DNA of 11,278 nt from DATIHT01 sp035480415 (GCA_035480415.1 DATIHT010000004.1:1-11278); one strand, 5' to 3'. Numbered from the stretch's first letter, positions 1 to 6,325 are shown. The notes: generated by a model from the sequence alone, not told the origin. A program made the numbers and translations.

Positions 1-168
1 GGTAAATATTTCGTAGCCAGAAGCCTCGAAGTAGAAGTAGTTAGCCAAGGAAAAACAAGAAAAGAAGCCGTCAATAATTTACACGAGGCCTTAGCATTGT
101 ACTTCGAAGATCAAGGTGACTTTAACACAGCCAAAATCGAAGCCCCCGTCGCGTTTTCTCCATTTTGA
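1..168 (+). CDS. HicB-like antitoxin, 3' end only (partial)
   Basis: The reading frame is open from base 1 to the TGA at 166-168 and gives the last 55 residues of a protein whose start lies outside the window. The fragment reads G-K-Y-F-V-A-R, then V-V-S-Q-G-K-T-R-K-E-A, then N-L-H-E-A-L-A-L-Y-F-E-D. This is the characteristic strand-strand-helix core of HicB-type antitoxins (a surface-sensing strand, the SQG-x-T turn and an amphipathic helix). HicB proteins neutralise the HicA mRNA interferase and usually repress their own operon. Stand-alone HicB-like proteins of about 70 residues are also common in Patescibacteria, and no hicA is visible here, so a real toxin-antitoxin role cannot be confirmed. 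The assignment to the family is fairly secure; the function as an antitoxin is inferred. Confidence 0.75.
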   Translation, partial: GKYFVARSLEVEVVSQGKTRKEAVNNLHEALALYFEDQGDFNTAKIEAPVAFSPF

Positions 169-174
169 TATAAT
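166..174 (+). promoter_or_regulatory. Extended -10 promoter overlapping the hicB-like stop codon
   Basis: TGATATAAT is a perfect extended -10 element (TG-n-TATAAT). No good -35 hexamer lies 17 nt upstream, which is tolerated in extended -10 promoters. Transcription would start near 181, about 20 nt before the ATG at 200, giving a short leader without a Shine-Dalgarno motif. The TG of the element is part of the TGA stop of the preceding gene. It would serve the two OB-fold-like genes at 200-903. Confidence 0.6.
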
Positions 175-199
175 ACAAAGCTAAATCTTACAATTTTAT

Positions 200-538
200 A
201 TGAACGAAAGACCAGCCTTGCCGGGCAACAATAGGCAGGAGATGGACCCAAGAGGCTTAGTCTACGACGGTGTAATAAATAGCGATCTGCAATGGACTAC
301 AGCCAAAGATGGCCGGATAAGAGTTTTTTTCCAACTGCTTATGCAAATTGGCAACGGAGAAACCCAAGCCTATAGGGTTATTGTAGATACACCAACCCTT
401 AGAGATTATGTCTCGGAAAACGCTCAGATAGGTAAATCCGTGATGATTGCAGGCCTTACAGAACATAAAAAAAGCGGTAAACTGCAAGGGCGAAAAAAAA
501 GACGGACAATCAAAGCATCTGGAATACTTTTTATCTAA
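200..538 (+). CDS. Small OB-fold (SSB-like) protein, copy 1
   Basis: A 112-residue protein with no signal peptide or membrane segment. From about residue 21 it shows alternating beta-strand patterns: Y-D-G-V-I-N-S, R-V-F-F-Q-L-L-M-Q, Y-R-V-I-V-D, then a helix ending Y-V-S-E-N-A, then K-S-V-M-I-A-G-L and a basic loop before I-K-A-S-G-I-L-F-I. The order strand-strand-strand-helix-strand-strand and the K-x-V-x-x-x-G step resemble single-stranded-DNA-binding OB folds, where that step is G-D-x-V-x-V-x-G. The basic stretch K-K-S-G-K-L-Q-G-R-K-K-R-R (about residues 90-102) would suit nucleic-acid contact. The next gene encodes a paralogue 20 nt downstream. The start fits the promoter at 166-174; no Shine-Dalgarno motif precedes it. 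The OB-fold reading is inference from pattern, not from a recognised family. Confidence 0.5.
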   Translation: MNERPALPGNNRQEMDPRGLVYDGVINSDLQWTTAKDGRIRVFFQLLMQIGNGETQAYRVIVDTPTLRDYVSENAQIGKSVMIAGLTEHKKSGKLQGRKKRRTIKASGILFI

Positions 539-558
539 ACAACTTAGTCAAATAATAT

Positions 559-903
559 ATGCCTGAACAAACACACAGAAGATTAGTTTCGGAAAATTGG
601 TTAGCCAAACGTACATTTTTCTTTGACGGAAGGATAGTAAGCTACGTAAAAAGATCAGAAACTCCAACTGGCCCAAGAATCTTTTTCGAATTAATGCTGG
701 AAACGGACATCGAACACGACCAGGTAGCAGTACACAAGGTTCAGGTAGACAACAGAGACCTTCAAAAATACGTACTAGAAAACGCAAGTCTTAATAAACC
801 AGTATCAATGTATGGAAGATTTATACAAATAAAATCCCGTGGCAATCCGCAAAGAATGCTAGCAATAACACCAACTGCTATGCTTTTTGATCAAACATCT
901 TAA
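559..903 (+). CDS. Small OB-fold (SSB-like) protein, copy 2, paralogue of the gene at 200-538
   Basis: A 114-residue soluble protein that lines up with its upstream neighbour across most of its length. Shared landmarks are F-D-G-R-I-V-S (here from residue 22), R-I-F-F-E-L, V-x-V-D, L-x-x-Y-V-x-E-N-A, K-x-V-x-x-x-G and a C-terminal M-L-F-D. The two have diverged strongly (roughly a quarter of positions identical by eye), so the duplication is old. Only 20 nt separate the genes, which points to one transcript from the promoter at 166-174. The stop TAA (901-903) interlocks with the stop of the convergent pilC gene (900-902 on the other strand), so the two genes overlap by 4 nt with no terminator between them. 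A role in ssDNA binding is plausible, perhaps linked to DNA uptake through the adjacent pilus genes, but this is inference. Confidence 0.5.
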   Translation: MPEQTHRRLVSENWLAKRTFFFDGRIVSYVKRSETPTGPRIFFELMLETDIEHDQVAVHKVQVDNRDLQKYVLENASLNKPVSMYGRFIQIKSRGNPQRMLAITPTAMLFDQTS

Positions 904-2111
904 AACTGCGAAGTAAGATTGTAGATTGGTAGAATAATCGAAAGCACCAAAACTCCAACCCCAAGACCAAGAATTACCAAAATAACAGGTTCTAGTGCAG
1001 TGGTCAGGTTACGGATAGAATTTTCAGACTCTCCTTCGAAATAAACAGAAAGCCGGAGCAAAACTTCGTCCAGCTTGCCGGTTTCTTCGCCAACCCTAAG
1101 CATCTGGCCAATTATCGGCGGAAAAATCGGGTTTTGCGAAAGCGGCTGGTAAAGCGGAGAGCCGCGTTCTACCCGGGCAATTGCCTCATCCAAACCTTCT
1201 TGATAGGAAGGGGAAGCCAAAAGCTGCGAAACCACCTTAAGCGCCGTAATAATAGGAATACCCGCACCAATCAAAAGCCCAAGCGTCCTGGTAAACTGCG
1301 CCAAAATTAAAGTTTTGCGGATTTTTCCCCAAATTGGTAAGTTCAAAAAGAACTTAGAAATAAGGGAAGCGCCGGCAGGAGTTTTGGCAAAAGCTTTAAA
1401 CGCAAAGTAGCCGCCAACTCCAAGAATAATAAGAAGCCACCAAAAACCTCGCAGAAAAGAAGACGTACCAATTAAAATCCTGGTAGGAAGCGGCAGGCTT
1501 GCACCAACTTCGCTATACAAACTTGTAAGTTTGGGAATAACAAAAATCATCATGATAACAACCACAATTACCATGACAATAATCACAATTACAGGGTAAA
1601 CAAACGCACCTTTGGTTTTGGATTTAAATTCGCGGTCTTTTTCCAGGGTGTCGGCAAGCTTTGCCAAAACTTTATCCAAAACTCCACCAGTCTCTCCAGC
1701 CTCTACCAGCTTTACATAAATTGTGTCAAAAACTTCTTTGTGTTTGGAAAGGGCAACCGAAAGAGCCATTCCGCCTTCTACATCGGCAACAATCTGCGAA
1801 ATTATCCGCTCAAAGGCAGCACTCTTGGTTTGTTTTTCCATGATAACCAAAGAATCTGTAAGCGGAAGCCCCGCAGAAATCATTGTGGAAAGTTGCCTGG
1901 TAAAACCTACAACTTCCGAAGAAGAAACACTACCGGTAAATTTTGGGATTTTAACGGAAAAAAGTTTACCGGAGCCTTTTGGCGTGATAGAAATGGGGAC
2001 CAATCCTTGTTTCTGCAGAGTAGAAACAAGCGCTTTTTCGTCTAGAACCTCGACTTCGCCGCTGTATTTTTTACCGCTGGCATCTTTGGCAGTGTAGGAA
2101 TATAAGGCCAT
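900..2111 (-). CDS. pilC: Type IV pilus inner-membrane platform protein PilC (GspF family)
   Basis: A 403-residue polytopic membrane protein of the usual PilC/GspF length. It forms the inner-membrane platform on which the PilB and PilT motors drive pilin assembly and disassembly. After a short N-terminal region (M-A-L-Y-S-Y-T-A-K-D) come two GspF domains, about residues 67-192 and 270-392. Each has the family signature: V-E-A-G-E-T-G-G-V-L-D at 136-146 and V-G-E-E-T-G-K-L-D-E-V at 340-350. Membrane segments are at about 170-194, 217-239 and 372-395, and the protein ends at I-L-P-I-Y-N-L-T-S-Q-F, a typical PilC terminus. It is the last gene of the pilB-pilT-pilC operon, 71 nt after pilT, with a large hairpin in that gap. 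Its stop overlaps the convergent OB-fold-like gene by 4 nt. Confidence 0.95.
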   Translation of the reverse strand: MALYSYTAKDASGKKYSGEVEVLDEKALVSTLQKQGLVPISITPKGSGKLFSVKIPKFTGSVSSSEVVGFTRQLSTMISAGLPLTDSLVIMEKQTKSAAFERIISQIVADVEGGMALSVALSKHKEVFDTIYVKLVEAGETGGVLDKVLAKLADTLEKDREFKSKTKGAFVYPVIVIIVMVIVVVIMMIFVIPKLTSLYSEVGASLPLPTRILIGTSSFLRGFWWLLIILGVGGYFAFKAFAKTPAGASLISKFFLNLPIWGKIRKTLILAQFTRTLGLLIGAGIPIITALKVVSQLLASPSYQEGLDEAIARVERGSPLYQPLSQNPIFPPIIGQMLRVGEETGKLDEVLLRLSVYFEGESENSIRNLTTALEPVILVILGLGVGVLVLSIILPIYNLTSQF

Positions 2112-2122
2112 TTTGAGTAGTC

Positions 2123-2186
2123 ATAGTCAAAGTGAACAGTGAAAAGTTTTTGTCGACTTTCGACTTTGACTTTACACTTTGACTAT
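2123..2186. repeat. 64-nt imperfect hairpin between pilT and pilC
   Basis: Perfect 12-nt arms ATAGTCAAAGTG (2123-2134) and CACTTTGACTAT (2175-2186) enclose further imperfect pairing (2138-2144 with 2065-like partners at 2065+100, that is 2165-2171). At the apex is GTCGA (2152-2156) facing TCGAC (2160-2164). On the coding (minus) strand the inner part is built from repeats of AGTCAAAG and AAAGTCGA. The outer arm contains the pilT stop codon (2183-2185). No T-tract follows the hairpin on either strand, so it is unlikely to be an intrinsic terminator. A dispersed intergenic repeat or an RNA processing or stabilising hairpin that tunes PilT versus PilC expression is more likely. Confidence 0.6.
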
Positions 2187-3241
2187 TGTTGACCTCCTAC
2201 AAGCCTATCTAATTCTTCCGGCCTAATACTGTAACTTTTGGCAACATCCAAAGAAACCCTGCCTGCTTTAACTAAATAGGCCAGGGAAGCGTCTAAAAGT
2301 ATCATCCCGTCCTCACCCGAAGTTTGAATGACGTTGTCCAGCTGATGAGTCTTGCCTTCGCGAATTGCGGTCTGCACCGCACCCGTTGCCATCATGACCT
2401 CAACGGCAGGCAGCCTGCCGCCGCCAATTGCCGGAATAAGCCTCATCGAAATTACGCCGGCCAGAGAAGCAGCCAGTTGTAGCCTTACCTGCACCTGTTG
2501 GTTTTCCGGAAAAACATCGATTATTCTGTCTATAGATTGCGAAGCAGAATTGGTATGCAAGGTTGCAAAAACCAAGTGCCCTGTCTCGGCAACGGTAATT
2601 GCAGAAGCGATTGTTTCAAAATCCCGCATCTCACCAACCAACACTACATCCGGGTCTTCACGAAGCGCAGAACGCAGCGCAATTTCCCAGGAATGGGTAT
2701 CCAAATGCATCTCTCTTTGTGAAATTAAAGATTTCCCCTTTGGATAAACATATTCGATAGGGTCCTCAATGGTAACAACATGCAAAGGTCGTGTCTGGTT
2801 TACCTCGTTAATAACAGAAGCAATTGTTGTTGATTTTCCATGCCCTGTAGGCCCTGTGATTAAAACAAACCCTTGCCGCATTTTCGCAAAAGTATGGCAA
2901 ATTTTTGGAAGATTCAATTCCTCGATAGTTTTAATATTTGAGGGAATAAGCCTTAAAGCTGCAGAAAGATAGCCTTTTTGGAAATATGCATTTACGCGGA
3001 ATCTGGCAACATCACCCAAAGCAAAAGAAAAATCCAGCTCTTTGTTAACCAAAAGCATCTCTTTTTGTTCTGGCGACAAAAGTTCAAAAACCAAATTTTC
3101 CGTGTCCTCCGGCGAAAGGGCACCGGAAGAAACAGGAACCAAAGCTCCATCAATTCTAATCATGGCAGGTGACCCCACAACCAAGTGCAAATCAGAAGCT
3201 TCTTTTTTAACAACAATTTCCAAAAAATCTTGTATGGTCAT
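2183..3241 (-). CDS. pilT: Type IV pilus retraction ATPase PilT
   Basis: A 352-residue secretion ATPase of normal PilT length. PilT is a hexameric cytoplasmic motor that hydrolyses ATP to depolymerise the pilus; retraction drives twitching, surface attachment and DNA uptake. Visible motifs in order: N-terminal A-S-D-L-H-L (15-20), Walker A G-P-T-G-H-G-K-S (130-137), the Asp box E-D-P-I-E-Y (159-164), Walker B D-P-D-V-V-L-V-G-E-M-R-D (196-207) and the His box T-G-H-L-V-F-A-T-L-H-T (220-230). The C-terminal stretch A-I-R-E-G-K-T-H-Q-L-D-N-V-I-Q-T (292-307) matches the PilT-specific region around the retraction motif, although the usual A-I-R-N-L-I-R-E is shortened to A-I-R-E. There is no tetracysteine zinc site, unlike PilB. 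It is the middle gene of the operon, 100 nt after pilB. Its ATG follows an AT-rich leader with no Shine-Dalgarno motif. Confidence 0.95.
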   Translation of the reverse strand: MTIQDFLEIVVKKEASDLHLVVGSPAMIRIDGALVPVSSGALSPEDTENLVFELLSPEQKEMLLVNKELDFSFALGDVARFRVNAYFQKGYLSAALRLIPSNIKTIEELNLPKICHTFAKMRQGFVLITGPTGHGKSTTIASVINEVNQTRPLHVVTIEDPIEYVYPKGKSLISQREMHLDTHSWEIALRSALREDPDVVLVGEMRDFETIASAITVAETGHLVFATLHTNSASQSIDRIIDVFPENQQVQVRLQLAASLAGVISMRLIPAIGGGRLPAVEVMMATGAVQTAIREGKTHQLDNVIQTSGEDGMILLDASLAYLVKAGRVSLDVAKSYSIRPEELDRLVGGQQ

Positions 3242-3341
3242 CTCAATTTACAATTTTCATTGAATTTTCAATTAATTAATTTTCAAAATTTAAACATTAA
3301 GATTGGATTAAAAATTTCAAATTTAAAATTAAAAATTGTCT
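3242..3341. repeat. AT-rich repeat region between pilB and pilT
   Basis: The 100-nt gap is almost pure A and T. ATTTTCA occurs three times (3253-3259, 3264-3270, 3279-3285), and AAATTTAAAATTA (from about 3319) recurs upstream of the delta' gene at about 5222-5234. The tract forms several overlapping weak hairpins rather than one clean palindrome. No promoter, terminator or small gene can be argued for. It probably acts as an unstructured leader for pilT or as a dispersed intergenic repeat. Confidence 0.5.
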
Positions 3342-5081
3342 TTACTCTTCGGCTACTCTGAGCACCTCCTCAATCGTCGTCATTCCTTCAATCACTTTCA
3401 AAAAACCATCCTGCTTCATAGTCATCATACCTTCTTTAATTGCTTCATTTTCTATTTCTTGCGAAGTCTGCCTTGTAAATATCATCTTTGCAACAGGCTC
3501 AGAAATTACCAATACTTCAAATATACCAATTCTTCCCAGATATCCGGTGTTATTGCACTCTTTGCAACCCTTGCCTACGTAAAAAGTCAGCTTCGAGTTC
3601 TTTTGAAAATCATACAGATTTCCCAGAACTTTCTTCATATTTTCGACAACTGCACTCTCCGGCGCTTTTTGCACTTTACAGGAAGGGCAAATAAGCCTTA
3701 CAACACGCTGGCCTACAACGCAGGTTACCGTCGATGCTATCAAATAAGGTTCGGCTTGCATGTCCAAAAGCCTTGGCAGGGCACCTGCAGCATTACTGGT
3801 GTGAAGCGTCGAAAATACCAAATGACCTGTCAGGGAAGCCTGAATCGCCAAATCTGTCGTTTCGCTGTCACGGATTTCACCAACCATAATAATGTTTGGG
3901 TCTTGTCTTAAAAACGATCTTAAACCTGAAGCAAACGTAAGCCCTGCCTGGGTATTAATCTGAACCTGGTTAACACCGGCAATCTGGTATTCAATCGGGT
4001 CTTCCAAAGTTACGATATTAACTCTGGTCGAGTTCAATTTGGAAAGAATGGAATAAAGCGTTGTGGTTTTCCCCGAACCGGTCGGTCCGGTAATTAAAAT
4101 AATCCCGTGTGGTCTGGCAATATTTTCCAAAAGATGTTTAAGCGCCATACCCCGAAGCCCAAGTTCCGGCAAAGTGGGCACACCCCCGGACTTTTTAAGA
4201 AGCCTCATAACGACTTTTTCGCCAAAAGCAGTAGGCATTGTCGAAATACGCAAATCAATTTCTTCGTCTCCCGCCTTAAAGTTAAAACGGGCATCCTGTG
4301 GCAGACGTTTTTCGTCGATTTTCATATTTCCAAGAATTTTGACGCGTGAAACAATAGCATCGTGAATTTTTCGGGGGAGTATTAGCTTTTCGTGCAAAAT
4401 ACCGTCGATCCTATACCTAATTCTGGTTTCGTTTTCCAAAGGCTCAACATGAATATCCGAAGCTCTAACCTTAATTCCATATTCCAAAAGAGTAGAAACA
4501 ATCCTGGCAACGGGCGCCTCACCCAAAACCCCCGTTATTCCTTGCTGCAGGATAGGGGCAGACAAACCGGGCGCAGCTTCTTTTAATGCTTCGCCAACTT
4601 CAAAAGAAAGTCCGCGGGTATACTGTTCGGAAATTGCCTGATTAATAGACTCAACTGTTGCTATATACGGCCTTACGGTAAAACCGGTTTTTTTCTCGAT
4701 AAATTCCAAAACCTGCAAATCCAAAGGGTCTACCATGGCAACAGAAAGAGTATTACCCTCTTTGGCAATCGGAATTGCCGTAAATCTTTTGGCAACCTGC
4801 TCGGGCAAAAATGCCAAAACTTCCGGTGCAATTGGGTTTTTGTCCGGCGCAACATACGGGACACCTATAACTTCTGCCTTTGCACGCACCAAACTGTCAT
4901 TGTTAACCCAACCCATCTGCATAATCAGAGATTCTGCAGTAACCTGGCGTCTTTTAGTTTCGTTTTTTACAAAAGTTAGCTGTTCGGGGGTAAGAAGGCC
5001 TTTGGACAAAAGTACATCCTCGATGTAGCTTGATCGGGGACCGTTATTGTTGCTATTCAAGGTAGGGGCAGCACTAGGCAT
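3342..5081 (-). CDS. pilB: Type IV pilus assembly ATPase PilB
   Basis: A 579-residue GspE/PilB-type ATPase that powers pilus extension from the cytoplasmic side of the PilC platform. An N-terminal MshEN-type domain (about residues 17-165, starting Y-I-E-D-V-L-L-S-K-G-L-L) precedes a linker and the ATPase core. In the core are Walker A G-P-T-G-S-G-K-T (332-339), the Asp box L-E-D-P-I-E-Y (359-365), Walker B D-P-N-I-I-M-V-G-E-I-R-D (394-405) and the His box S-L-T-G-H-L-V-F-S-T-L-H-T (416-428). A tetracysteine zinc site, C-P-S-C (465-468) and C-K-E-C (506-509), separates it from PilT. First gene of pilB-pilT-pilC. No pilin, prepilin peptidase, pilM-O or secretin gene is in the window. The start at 5081 is the first ATG and leaves the full MshEN domain. 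Confidence 0.96.
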   Translation of the reverse strand: MPSAAPTLNSNNNGPRSSYIEDVLLSKGLLTPEQLTFVKNETKRRQVTAESLIMQMGWVNNDSLVRAKAEVIGVPYVAPDKNPIAPEVLAFLPEQVAKRFTAIPIAKEGNTLSVAMVDPLDLQVLEFIEKKTGFTVRPYIATVESINQAISEQYTRGLSFEVGEALKEAAPGLSAPILQQGITGVLGEAPVARIVSTLLEYGIKVRASDIHVEPLENETRIRYRIDGILHEKLILPRKIHDAIVSRVKILGNMKIDEKRLPQDARFNFKAGDEEIDLRISTMPTAFGEKVVMRLLKKSGGVPTLPELGLRGMALKHLLENIARPHGIILITGPTGSGKTTTLYSILSKLNSTRVNIVTLEDPIEYQIAGVNQVQINTQAGLTFASGLRSFLRQDPNIIMVGEIRDSETTDLAIQASLTGHLVFSTLHTSNAAGALPRLLDMQAEPYLIASTVTCVVGQRVVRLICPSCKVQKAPESAVVENMKKVLGNLYDFQKNSKLTFYVGKGCKECNNTGYLGRIGIFEVLVISEPVAKMIFTRQTSQEIENEAIKEGMMTMKQDGFLKVIEGMTTIEEVLRVAEE

Positions 5082-5156
5082 GTACGTTTACAAAACCAAA
5101 CAAAGTTTGGCTCCTAGATCTAGCATACATAAAGCCAAGAGGCTAATGCAAGCTCG

Positions 5157-5165
5157 TGTTAGAAT
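5157..5165 (+). promoter_or_regulatory. Candidate extended -10 promoter for the delta' gene
   Basis: TG-T-TAGAAT matches the extended -10 pattern with one change from TATAAT. No matching -35 is visible. Transcription would start near 5172, about 80 nt before the delta' ATG. Confidence 0.35.
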
Positions 5166-5189
5166 AGAAAACCAGTAAATTCTATTATT

Positions 5190-5209
5190 GTTCGAGCGAA
5201 GTCGAGAAC
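5190..5209. repeat. Short imperfect inverted repeat, candidate dispersed repeat
   Basis: GTTCGAGCGAAGTCGAGAAC pairs GTTC with GAAC at its ends, then GA with TC across a 2-nt bulge, leaving a GCGAAG loop. It is GC-richer than the AT-only sequence around it and resembles small palindromic repeats scattered through bacterial intergenic regions. Only one copy is in the window, so its repeat nature is inference. Confidence 0.35.
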
Positions 5210-5252
5210 TTCCACAATTGAAAATTTAAAATTATAAATTGAAAATTATTTT

Positions 5253-5945
5253 ATGTCGAACTTTCAATCGTACCTAATAGTAGCACCAACACAACAGGCG
5301 GCAAGAACAAAAACCCAAAAGATTGCCAAAGATTTAAAAATAGATATCGACAAAGTCTCGCCAGACGTTTTCTACATACGTGCCAAAAAGACAGAAATCT
5401 CAATCGACCAGATAAGAGAGTTGAAAAGCCACATCCACCAAAAACCCTTAAAATATTCTCACAAGTTTGTAGTTATCGAAAATGCGCACAACATAACGCC
5501 AGAAGGCCAGAATGCTCTGCTTAAATTACTGGAAGAACCCCCAAGCCACGCCATAATAGTATTGGAAGCCAAAAACAAAGCACTTCTCCTGCCAACAATA
5601 TTGTCCCGTGTCGTAACGAGGTCGGACCTCGGCCGCACGAGGTTCGGCCTCGTTACGAAAACCATACTAGATCAAAGCCTGGAATCGGCACTAGAGACAA
5701 TATCCGCAGTAGAGAATCCTCAGGAATTTTTGGACCAACAGATAATTTCACTCACCGAACAACTTATAAACTCAGCAAGCGGTCGAGGTGCGACCTCGGC
5801 TGCACGAGGTCGTTCCTCGACCAAAATTGTTTCTGCCATCGAAAAGTGCAAAGAGGCAAAAGAGATGATAACAGCCAATGTTAATCCCATCTTTGTTTTG
5901 GCAAACCTCATTTTTGCTATTAATCAACACTATACTTTGCTATAG
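5253..5945 (+). CDS. holB: DNA polymerase III clamp loader delta' subunit (short form)
   Basis: A 230-residue AAA+ family protein. It would be the stator subunit of the clamp loader that opens the beta clamp and places it on primed DNA. The diagnostic stretch is G-Q-N-A-L-L-K-L-L-E-E-P-P (about residues 85-97), preceded by the strand V-V-I-E-N-A-H that stands where Walker B would be and followed by the sensor-1 region L-L-P-T-I-L-S-R-V. The usual SRC motif is SRV here. There is no Walker A (the N-terminus has V-A-P-T-Q-Q-A-A-R-T) and no zinc-binding cysteine cluster, so it should not hydrolyse ATP, as in E. coli delta'. It is about 100 residues shorter than E. coli HolB. Two GC-rich palindromic elements are embedded in frame (residues 120-136 and 177-190). 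A membrane-protein gene follows after 8 nt. Confidence 0.85.
   Translation: MSNFQSYLIVAPTQQAARTKTQKIAKDLKIDIDKVSPDVFYIRAKKTEISIDQIRELKSHIHQKPLKYSHKFVVIENAHNITPEGQNALLKLLEEPPSHAIIVLEAKNKALLLPTILSRVVTRSDLGRTRFGLVTKTILDQSLESALETISAVENPQEFLDQQIISLTEQLINSASGRGATSAARGRSSTKIVSAIEKCKEAKEMITANVNPIFVLANLIFAINQHYTLL
5611..5658. repeat. GC-rich nested palindromic element inside the delta' gene, copy 1
   Basis: A 48-nt hairpin: arms 5611-5631 and 5638-5658 pair along 21 positions (19 Watson-Crick, 2 G-U wobbles in RNA) around the loop GCCGCA. Each arm is itself a palindrome: CGAGGT-CGG-ACCTCG at 5617-5631 and CGAGG-TTCGG-CCTCG at 5638-5652. The element is much richer in G and C than the gene around it. 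It encodes V-V-T-R-S-D-L-G-R-T-R-F-G-L-V-T-K just after the sensor-1 SRV, and its 48 nt equal 16 codons. The core recurs at 5784-5819. Confidence 0.85.
5781..5822. repeat. GC-rich nested palindromic element inside the delta' gene, copy 2
   Basis: A 42-nt hairpin: arms 5781-5798 and 5805-5822 pair along 18 positions, with one T-T mismatch and one wobble, around the loop GCTGCA. Its 36-nt core (5784-5819) matches copy 1 (5617-5652) at 29 of 36 positions. The copies lie 167 nt apart, so they are read in different frames. This one encodes G-R-G-A-T-S-A-A-R-G-R-S-S-T (residues 177-190), exactly 14 codons, a Gly/Ser/Ala/Arg-rich stretch likely to be a surface loop. Confidence 0.85.
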
Positions 5946-5953
5946 TTTTAATA

Positions 5954-6325
5954 ATGATTGGATTGCTAGTACTGACTTTCCTTATTGTAATTACTGGCTA
6001 TAGCGCCATCGAAGGCATAAAGATTTTATTACTAAAACCTCTAGACTACACGAATATTCTTGCAGTTTTATATATATTTATAGTTTTATTTTCGTTATCT
6101 AAAACAAAAGGAATAGCATTAGGGAAAGGTCCTATTTTAAATATTAAACAATCACCGTTTGGAGTTTTCCTAGGTATATTCTTAATATTCTTGACCTTTT
6201 TCACTAGCGTAAAAGCCCTACATGAACCCGTTGTTCTAGATCCGGGAAATGCTGCCAGATGGGCTCCATCATTTTTTTTGCTAATTATTAGTTTTGTAAT
6301 ACTAAACAAATCAAAGACTACATAA
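5954..6325 (+). CDS. Small membrane protein of unknown function
   Basis: A 123-residue hydrophobic protein with four predicted membrane segments at about residues 1-19, 32-48, 68-86 and 104-117. A basic loop between segments 2 and 3 (S-K-T-K-G-I-A-L-G-K-G, 49-59) and a basic C-terminus (N-K-S-K-T-T) suggest that both face the cytoplasm by the positive-inside rule. Between segments 3 and 4 a short loop A-L-H-E-P-V-V-L-D-P-G-N-A-A-R-W would lie outside. I do not recognise the family. It begins 8 nt after the delta' stop and is probably co-transcribed with it. Base composition is more AT-rich than its neighbours, as expected for a hydrophobic protein. Confidence 0.7.
   Translation: MIGLLVLTFLIVITGYSAIEGIKILLLKPLDYTNILAVLYIFIVLFSLSKTKGIALGKGPILNIKQSPFGVFLGIFLIFLTFFTSVKALHEPVVLDPGNAARWAPSFFLLIISFVILNKSKTT

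Larger units (their letters stand above)
5082..5252. other. Divergent intergenic region between pilB and the delta' gene
   Basis: This 171-nt spacer must hold the promoters of both transcripts. Near pilB is a small hairpin, CCAAAC (5096-5101) with GTTTGG (5105-5110), which would lie in the pilB leader, and the palindrome CTAGATCTAG (about 5114-5123). Facing the delta' gene is an extended -10 candidate TGTTAGAAT (5157-5165), with no convincing -35. Bases 5216-5252 are AT-only and resemble the pilB-pilT spacer. No clear minus-strand promoter could be picked out. The delta' ATG has no Shine-Dalgarno motif. Confidence 0.5.

Noticed and set aside
1723..2097. Plus-strand open frame of 124 codons opposite pilC
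   Set aside because: Antisense shadow of a clearly coding GspF-family gene; no domain pattern and overlapping alternatives in other frames.
3336..3911. A long plus-strand open frame (191 codons) opposite the 3' part of pilB
   Set aside because: It lies wholly antisense to well-supported pilB codons, its protein is rich in Cys, His and Tyr without pattern, and it has no promoter or start signal of its own.
5611..5822. Palindromes in the delta' gene read as intrinsic terminators or tRNA-like genes
   Set aside because: No T-tract follows either hairpin, there is no cloverleaf with anticodon arm and CCA-type acceptor, and both lie inside an intact reading frame.
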